From: Mycolicibacterium hodleri
Lineage (GTDB): Bacteria; Actinomycetota; Actinomycetes; Mycobacteriales; Mycobacteriaceae
Length of the DNA stretch: 64,000 nucleotides
Reading direction: 5' to 3'
Assembly: GCF_025822245.1 (NCBI RefSeq)
Contig: NZ_JACKTL010000062.1
Span: 52,237 to 116,236, forward strand
Positions within the stretch are counted from its first letter, which is position 1; each line of letters opens with the position of its first letter. This document shows, piece by piece, positions 59,882 to 64,000 of this stretch. The position numbers and the translations under genes are program-made. The notes below the pieces were generated by a model that saw only the letters and a list, made by a program, of their open reading frames with translations, did no database searches and was not told the origin of the DNA.

Positions 59882-61310
59882 GCTGACGATCCTCGCTATT
59901 GGTGATCAGTGGTGCGACAAGATGAGCAAGGCAAAAGGCTGCCGATCGTGGACCAAGCCCTTGCTTGCGTTGTCGGCCTCCGAGCGCCTCTGAGTCGAGG
60001 AGAGCCTCGACGAGAGCGTGGTAGGACAAGGGCAGGTTTCGATCGAGAACGGCCGCGGGTTGACGAAGCCCGAGTGCATCCACTGCGGCTTCTTCGTCCT
60101 CGCGGGCGAGGTGCTCCAGTGCGCGGGCGATAGCGGACAAGTCTGTCTCGGCCATTTCTTCGCGCACATCGTCGGGAGCGTCGGGGTCGGTCATACCCTC
60201 GATGTACCGCCACGCACGTTGCGGGGTGTATCCGGTGATCATGTCCATTCCGCGGATGAGGGTGAAGTAGTTGGCGCGGTGGTGCCGAGTGTCGAACTCA
60301 GGGCGTTCGAGCATCGCCGTCCAATAGTGCTCGGGCAGTGGCGTGGCTACGTCGAGTCCTCGGCTCACCATTTCGATCAAACCCCAGTAGCTAGCGACGA
60401 CGGTCCGCATCGGTGTGGGGTACGTAGCGGCGATGCGGTCGAGTCGGACCGTGAAGGCGGGGTGAGTTTCCGGGGTTCGGACGAACATGGGATTGGTACT
60501 GATGGCGATGGCGCAGTGCGCGATCGTAGCAACGATCCCGGTGATGTTCGCGGCCTTCTTGCCACCGCCAAAGAGTCTGGTGCAGACGGGGTAGGCGAAG
60601 TCGTCCGCGGCTAACTCGTTGTGACGCTGGGTCTCGGCGTCCTTCGGTTGGCGCGTGTGTTCGAGTGCGACGTGGCCAAGCTCGTGGGCGAGGATGTAGA
60701 ACAGTGCCCAAGCGCCCAGGCCGCGCTCGGTGTCGTTCATCGCCGTACGCCCGTCGACGTGGGTTGAGACCTTGGCCGACGACGCCCAAAGGCGTTGGTG
60801 CACGATGTAATAACGCAGAGCCGCGGCTCCGCCAAGGATCAGCGGGTCTGACTCGGCCAACTGAGTGCTTTGACGCGCCTGGGTAGCACGCCGCACGGTG
60901 GATGTCAGCCGAGTGCGGCCCTTCGACTTGCTCCACGCAGAGGTCAGTGCGCCCAGGAGGTCGACGAGGGTCATCATGGCGTCGGAGATCATGATCAGGT
61001 GTGAGCCGTCTGGGAAGGATCGAGTGGAGGCGGTCGTGGTGTCGGTCTCCACCGTGACCGTCTCGATCATCGAGGCCTCGATATGAGGCACGTGTTCGAG
61101 CACTCCGTCGATCATTTCTCTCAGCGCGCGCTCGTTGATTTCCTGAAGGGCGTCAGGGCTGTCGAGGTCGACGTCCGCCAACTCCTCTGGCTTCAAGGAC
61201 GGCATTTCGCGGAGCTTGTCGCGGCCGAGCTCGGTTGACCTCAGCAGTGCCATCGTTCGTCGTCGCTCGGACAGCAGAATGTGTCGGGCGCGCGCCGCCA
61301 TGGACTCCAA
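59871..61310 (-). CDS. Metalloprotease-like protein with HELGH motif
   Basis: 479 residues from ATG 61310 (Met4 possible), with GGAG upstream. The zinc motif HELGH is at residues 209-213 and the third ligand is probably Glu232 in NELAADDFA, so it has a complete gluzincin (M48-like) site. No signal peptide; FYILAHELGHVALEH is the main hydrophobic stretch. Residues 1-200 and 260-479 match nothing I recognise. It sits between tRNA-His and ldtB, a place that varies between mycobacteria. Codon use looks slightly less GC-biased than neighbours. Confidence 0.75.
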   Translation of the reverse strand: MESMAARARHILLSERRRTMALLRSTELGRDKLREMPSLKPEELADVDLDSPDALQEINERALREMIDGVLEHVPHIEASMIETVTVETDTTTASTRSFPDGSHLIMISDAMMTLVDLLGALTSAWSKSKGRTRLTSTVRRATQARQSTQLAESDPLILGGAAALRYYIVHQRLWASSAKVSTHVDGRTAMNDTERGLGAWALFYILAHELGHVALEHTRQPKDAETQRHNELAADDFAYPVCTRLFGGGKKAANITGIVATIAHCAIAISTNPMFVRTPETHPAFTVRLDRIAATYPTPMRTVVASYWGLIEMVSRGLDVATPLPEHYWTAMLERPEFDTRHHRANYFTLIRGMDMITGYTPQRAWRYIEGMTDPDAPDDVREEMAETDLSAIARALEHLAREDEEAAVDALGLRQPAAVLDRNLPLSYHALVEALLDSEALGGRQRKQGLGPRSAAFCLAHLVAPLITNSEDRQHDS

Positions 61311-61423
61311 ATCCCAACTCCCCTGATGTCGGTCCGGGTAAGTGTGCCGGATGGGGCGCGTGGGAGCGCAGCGAACCGCTCATACCTCGACGCGTTATTA
61401 GCGAGCGGGTACACAAACCAGAA

Positions 61424-61452
61424 GGTCGGAGGGCGTAGAACGCCCTCCGACT
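61424..61452 (-). terminator. tRNA-His terminator
   Basis: A 12-bp perfect stem (61425-61436 with 61440-61451), extended by a G-U pair, with a 3-nt loop. On the minus strand it begins 9 bp after the tRNA 3' end and is followed by CTTCTGGTTTGT. It separates tRNA-His from the metalloprotease pair, which must therefore have its own promoter in 61311-61423. Confidence 0.7.
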
Positions 61453-61459
61453 CCGTTGG

Positions 61460-61533
61460 GGTGACTGACGGGACTCGAACCCGCGACACCCAGGATCACA
61501 ACCTGGTGCTCTACCAACTGAACTACAGCCACC
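61460..61533 (-). tRNA. tRNA-His (anticodon GUG)
   Basis: 74 nt including the G-1 residue typical of tRNA-His, paired with discriminator C73. The acceptor GTGGCTG pairs with CAGTCAC (one G-U). The anticodon loop TTGTGAT gives GUG. Lies 39 bp after the orn stop on the same strand, as hisT does in M. tuberculosis. Confidence 0.95.
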
Positions 61534-61572
61534 ATGTCCGCCTTGCCCGAAGGCGCCGCGGTGTTGACGATC

Positions 61573-62220
61573 TTAGCCGGTCGGGTGGCCCGTGTCCGAA
61601 TCGGTTGGCCGCGCGTCGCCGGTGGGGGGCCCGAGTTCGGCCGCGACCGCGGCGATGTCGCTGGTCGACGGGCCGGGAGCGGGCACGAAGGCGGTGCTGC
61701 GGTAGTACTTCAACTCGCGAATCGACTCGTGGATGTCGGCGAGCGCGCGGTGCGCGAGACCCTTCTCCGGCTGCCCGAAGTAGATGCGCGGGTACCAGCG
61801 GCGGCACAGCTCCTTGATGGAGCTGACGTCGATCATGCGGTAGTGCAGGAAGTCGTCCAACGCCGGCATGTCGCGGGCGATGAAGCCGCGGTCGGTGCCG
61901 ATCGAGTTGCCGGCCAACGGTGCGGTGTTGGGTTGCTTGACGTGCTTGCGGATGTAGTCCAGCACCATCGCCTCGGCTTCTGCCACGTCGACGGTGGACG
62001 CGCGCACCTCTTCGGTGAGCCCCGACTTGCGGTGCATCGTCGCCACCACGTCGACCATGCCGTCCAGCGCCTCGTCGTCGGCGTGGATGACGACGTCGAG
62101 GCCCTCGCCGAGAAGGTTGAGCTCGCCGTCGGTCACCAGGACCGCGATTTCGATGAGACGGTCGGACTTGAGGTCGAGCCCGGTCATCTCGCAGTCGATC
62201 CACACCAATTCGTCACGCAC
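61573..62220 (-). CDS. orn: Oligoribonuclease
   Basis: 215 residues from GTG 62220, matching the M. tuberculosis enzyme. A DEDDh exonuclease that degrades 2-5-nt RNAs to mononucleotides and finishes cyclic-dinucleotide turnover (pGpG, pApA). Acidic residues: WIDCEMTGLD (residues 7-16), GNSIGTDRGFI near 107, and HRALADIHESI near 157-167 (His and Asp). A TACTGT hexamer 8 nt upstream suggests a leaderless mRNA. The extended Pro/Thr-rich C-terminus (about 20 residues) is common in actinobacteria. Confidence 0.95.
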   Translation of the reverse strand: MRDELVWIDCEMTGLDLKSDRLIEIAVLVTDGELNLLGEGLDVVIHADDEALDGMVDVVATMHRKSGLTEEVRASTVDVAEAEAMVLDYIRKHVKQPNTAPLAGNSIGTDRGFIARDMPALDDFLHYRMIDVSSIKELCRRWYPRIYFGQPEKGLAHRALADIHESIRELKYYRSTAFVPAPGPSTSDIAAVAAELGPPTGDARPTDSDTGHPTG

Positions 62221-62228
62221 AGCGGTCA

Positions 62229-62234
62229 ACAGTA
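62229..62234 (-). promoter_or_regulatory. Candidate -10 hexamer of orn
   Basis: TACTGT on the minus strand ends 8 nt before GTG 62220. It supports this start over earlier in-frame codons. The divergent HerA-like gene has a similar element 65 bp away. Confidence 0.4.
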
Positions 62235-62299
62235 TTCGCCCAGCCCGACACTGGTTGCCCAGGCCCGCCCAGAGCCGGTCCTGCGCCGTCGTCGGCCAG

Positions 62300-62305
62300 T
62301 AGTCT
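62300..62305 (+). promoter_or_regulatory. Candidate -10 hexamer, leaderless HerA-like transcript
   Basis: TAGTCT ends 7 nt before ATG 62313, without Shine-Dalgarno. Confidence 0.45.
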
Positions 62306-62312
62306 CGCCCGC

Positions 62313-63899
62313 ATGACCGAAGACGCGACCACCTCCCCCGCACGGCGCATCGCCGCTGGTTACGCCGTCGACGGGCTCGCGCTCGAACTTGGCTCGGTGG
62401 TGGTGAAGGGCCCGGACGGCCTGGTGGCGGACCCCGGTGCGCAGGTCCGGATCCCGCTGGCCACCGTCAACCGGCACGGTCTGGTTGCCGGGGCAACGGG
62501 CACCGGCAAGACCAAGTCGTTGCAGCTCATGGCCGAACAACTGTCGGCGGCCGGGGTGCCGGTGGTGATGGCCGACGTCAAGGGTGACCTCTCGGGGCTG
62601 TCCCGCCCCGGCGCGCCGGGGGACAAGGTCACCCAGCGGGCGGCCGACACCGGCGACGGCTGGGCGCCGACGGCCTTTCCGGTGGAGTTCCTGTCGTTGG
62701 GCACCTCCGGGGTCGGGGTGCCGGTGCGGGCCACCATCAGTAGCTTCGGTCCGATTCTGCTGTCGAAGGTGTTGGGGCTCAACACAACTCAGGAGTCGAC
62801 GCTCGGGCTGATCTTCCACTGGGCCGACCAGAAGGGGCTGCTGCTCGACGATCTCAAGGATCTGCGCGGGGTCATCCAGGCGCTGACCAGCGACGAGGGC
62901 AAGGCCGAACTGAAGGCGCTCGGTGCGGTCTCGCCCGCCACCGCGGGGGTCATCCTGCGCGCGCTGGTCAACCTCGAGGCCGAGGGCGGCGACACCTTCT
63001 TCGGGTTGCCCGAGTTGGCGACCGAAGACCTGATCCGTCTCGACGCCCAGGGCCGGGGTGTCATCACGCTGCTGGAGCTCGGCGCGCAGGCGGCCAGGCC
63101 GCAGCTCTTCTCGACGTTCCTGATGTGGGTGCTCGCCGATTTGTTCACCACGTTGCCCGAGGTCGGCGACGTCGACAAGCCGAAGCTGGTGTTCTTCTTC
63201 GACGAGGCGCATCTGTTGTTCGACGACGCGTCGAAGGCGTTCCTCCAGCAGGTCGAGCAGACCGTGAAGCTCATCCGCTCCAAGGGCGTCGGCGTGTTCT
63301 TCTGCACCCAGTTGCCCACCGACGTGCCCAACGACGTGTTGTCTCAGCTCGGTGCCCGCGTGCAGCACGCGCTGCGCGCGTTCACTCCGGACGACCAGAA
63401 GGCGTTGTCGAAGACGGTCCGCACCTACCCGAAGACCGACGTCTACGACCTCGAGGAGGCGCTGACGTCGCTGGGAACCGGCGAGGCGATCGTCACCGTG
63501 CTCTCGGAGAGCGGTGCGCCGACCCCCGTGGCGTGGACCAGGATGCGGGCCCCGCGGTCGTTGATGGACACGATCGGCAACGACGCGATCGCCGCGGCCG
63601 CGAAGGCCTCGCCGCTGCAGGCCACCTACGGGCAGACCGACGATCGCCCGTCGGCCTTCGAGATGCTGGCCGCCAAGGCCGCGCAGGAGGCGCCGCCCCC
63701 GCCGCAGGCGGCCCCGGCGCCGTCGCTGCCCCCGCCGGTGTCCGACGCGCCTGACCCCGAACCGCAGGCCCCCAGCATGGTCCAGGAGGTGCTGCAGAGC
63801 TCGGCGTTCAAGAGCTTTCTGCGATCGGCGGCGAGCGCGGCAGGCCGCGAGATCACCCGCAGCGTCTTCGGCACCAGCACCCGCCGCCGCAGGCGCTAG
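62313..63899 (+). CDS. HerA-like ATPase (DUF853, Rv2510c-like)
   Basis: 528 residues from ATG 62313. Walker A GATGTGKT at residues 60-67, ADVKGDLSG after it, Walker B LVFFFDEAHLLF (Asp297-Glu298), sensor-type segment FFCTQLPTDVPNDVLSQLG, and a Pro/Ala-rich linker (about 455-490) before a short basic C-terminus (SVFGTSTRRRRR). Belongs to the HerA/FtsK-like DNA-pumping ATPase group as the bacterial DUF853 branch; role unknown. The C-terminus looks normal, so the IS element touching its stop codon has not truncated it. Confidence 0.9.
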   Translation: MTEDATTSPARRIAAGYAVDGLALELGSVVVKGPDGLVADPGAQVRIPLATVNRHGLVAGATGTGKTKSLQLMAEQLSAAGVPVVMADVKGDLSGLSRPGAPGDKVTQRAADTGDGWAPTAFPVEFLSLGTSGVGVPVRATISSFGPILLSKVLGLNTTQESTLGLIFHWADQKGLLLDDLKDLRGVIQALTSDEGKAELKALGAVSPATAGVILRALVNLEAEGGDTFFGLPELATEDLIRLDAQGRGVITLLELGAQAARPQLFSTFLMWVLADLFTTLPEVGDVDKPKLVFFFDEAHLLFDDASKAFLQQVEQTVKLIRSKGVGVFFCTQLPTDVPNDVLSQLGARVQHALRAFTPDDQKALSKTVRTYPKTDVYDLEEALTSLGTGEAIVTVLSESGAPTPVAWTRMRAPRSLMDTIGNDAIAAAAKASPLQATYGQTDDRPSAFEMLAAKAAQEAPPPPQAAPAPSLPPPVSDAPDPEPQAPSMVQEVLQSSAFKSFLRSAASAAGREITRSVFGTSTRRRRR

Positions 63900-64000
63900 T
63901 TGTTCTTCGCAGGCAGGTTGTGAACGGTGAGGCGTTCTATGGGTGACTTGCCGCCGATGCCGGTGTGGGGTCTGTGGTGATTGTAGAGATGAACCCAGGC
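63895..64000 (-). mobile_element. End of an IS481-family insertion sequence (partial)
   Basis: From 63901 (TGTTCTTCGCAGG, starting TGT as IS481 ends do) to the window edge. The flanking hexamer GCTAGT (63895-63900) fits the NCTAGN target that IS481 duplicates. The transposase open frame reads outward to this end. The other end and second target copy are outside the window. Confidence 0.7.
63896..64000 (-). CDS. IS481-family transposase, C-terminal fragment
   Basis: The last 34 codons of a transposase running in from the right edge. The residues YNHHRPHTGIGGKSPIERL are the typical end of the DDE integrase-type catalytic domain in IS481/IS3 relatives. The last sense codon spans the IS boundary, and the TAG stop comes from the CTAG target sequence. 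The N-terminal part lies beyond the window. Confidence 0.8.
   Translation of the reverse strand, partial: AWVHLYNHHRPHTGIGGKSPIERLTVHNLPAKNN

Overview
The window is high-GC actinobacterial chromosome, most likely a fast-growing mycobacterium (Mycolicibacterium type). Evidence: a single-chain FAS-I followed by acpS, an LdtMt2-type L,D-transpeptidase, an MmpL transporter, F420-type and mycofactocin-coupled oxidoreductases, GTG/TTG starts, and two blocks that follow M. tuberculosis gene order as I remember it. Those blocks are Rv1332-Rv1343c (1-5437) and Rv2524c-Rv2510c (45377-63899). The species cannot be named from the sequence alone.

Layout. 1-5437: housekeeping block with a DUF2017 protein, P1 peptidase, rhomboid, metallo-beta-lactamase-fold phosphodiesterase, RNase PH, dITP/XTP pyrophosphatase and two small membrane proteins. 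mec-cysO-cysM and murI, which I expect between these genes, are absent. 5610-13171: tRNA-Leu(UAG), then accessory genes: an NmrA-like reductase, a GlxA-type regulator beside a cyanamide-hydratase-like HD protein, a formylglycine-type sulfatase with an SRPBCC protein, and a flippase-like membrane protein carrying a degenerate kinase motif.

13274-31076: catabolic region. A tightly packed seven-gene minus-strand operon (20238 down to 13274) encodes a SnoaL-like protein, a sulfotransferase, a DUF1214-like protein, two SDRs (one mycofactocin-coupled), a KstD-like flavoprotein and another SDR. Nearby are a crotonase, thiolase and acyl-CoA dehydrogenase, and a TetR-controlled Rieske oxygenase with a DapB-like dehydrogenase. 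Together they suggest steroid- or polycyclic-lipid-type ring oxidation and beta-oxidation. The substrate is unknown.

31111-44302: patatin, two convergent IspD-like proteins (one degenerate), a PPOX protein, MmpL, LtrA, a MFS transporter divergent from a MerR regulator, and a complete polyamine-type ABC operon (potA-D-B-C order). 44303-45376 is a 1.07 kb noncoding region before fas, with clustered GTTAC motifs and palindromes.

45377-63899: fas, acpS, M20 peptidase, bcp, a DUF3618 protein, tRNA-Lys, ldtB, tRNA-His, orn and a HerA-like ATPase. Between ldtB and tRNA-His sits an accessory pair: a HELGH metalloprotease-like protein and a small partner with a hydrophobic C-terminus. The right edge enters an IS481-family element whose insertion site is the stop codon of the HerA-like gene.

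Two genome-wide habits show clearly. Many genes have a TANNNT -10 hexamer 6-8 nt before the start codon, as expected for leaderless transcripts. Almost every convergent gene pair is separated by only a few bases or overlaps.
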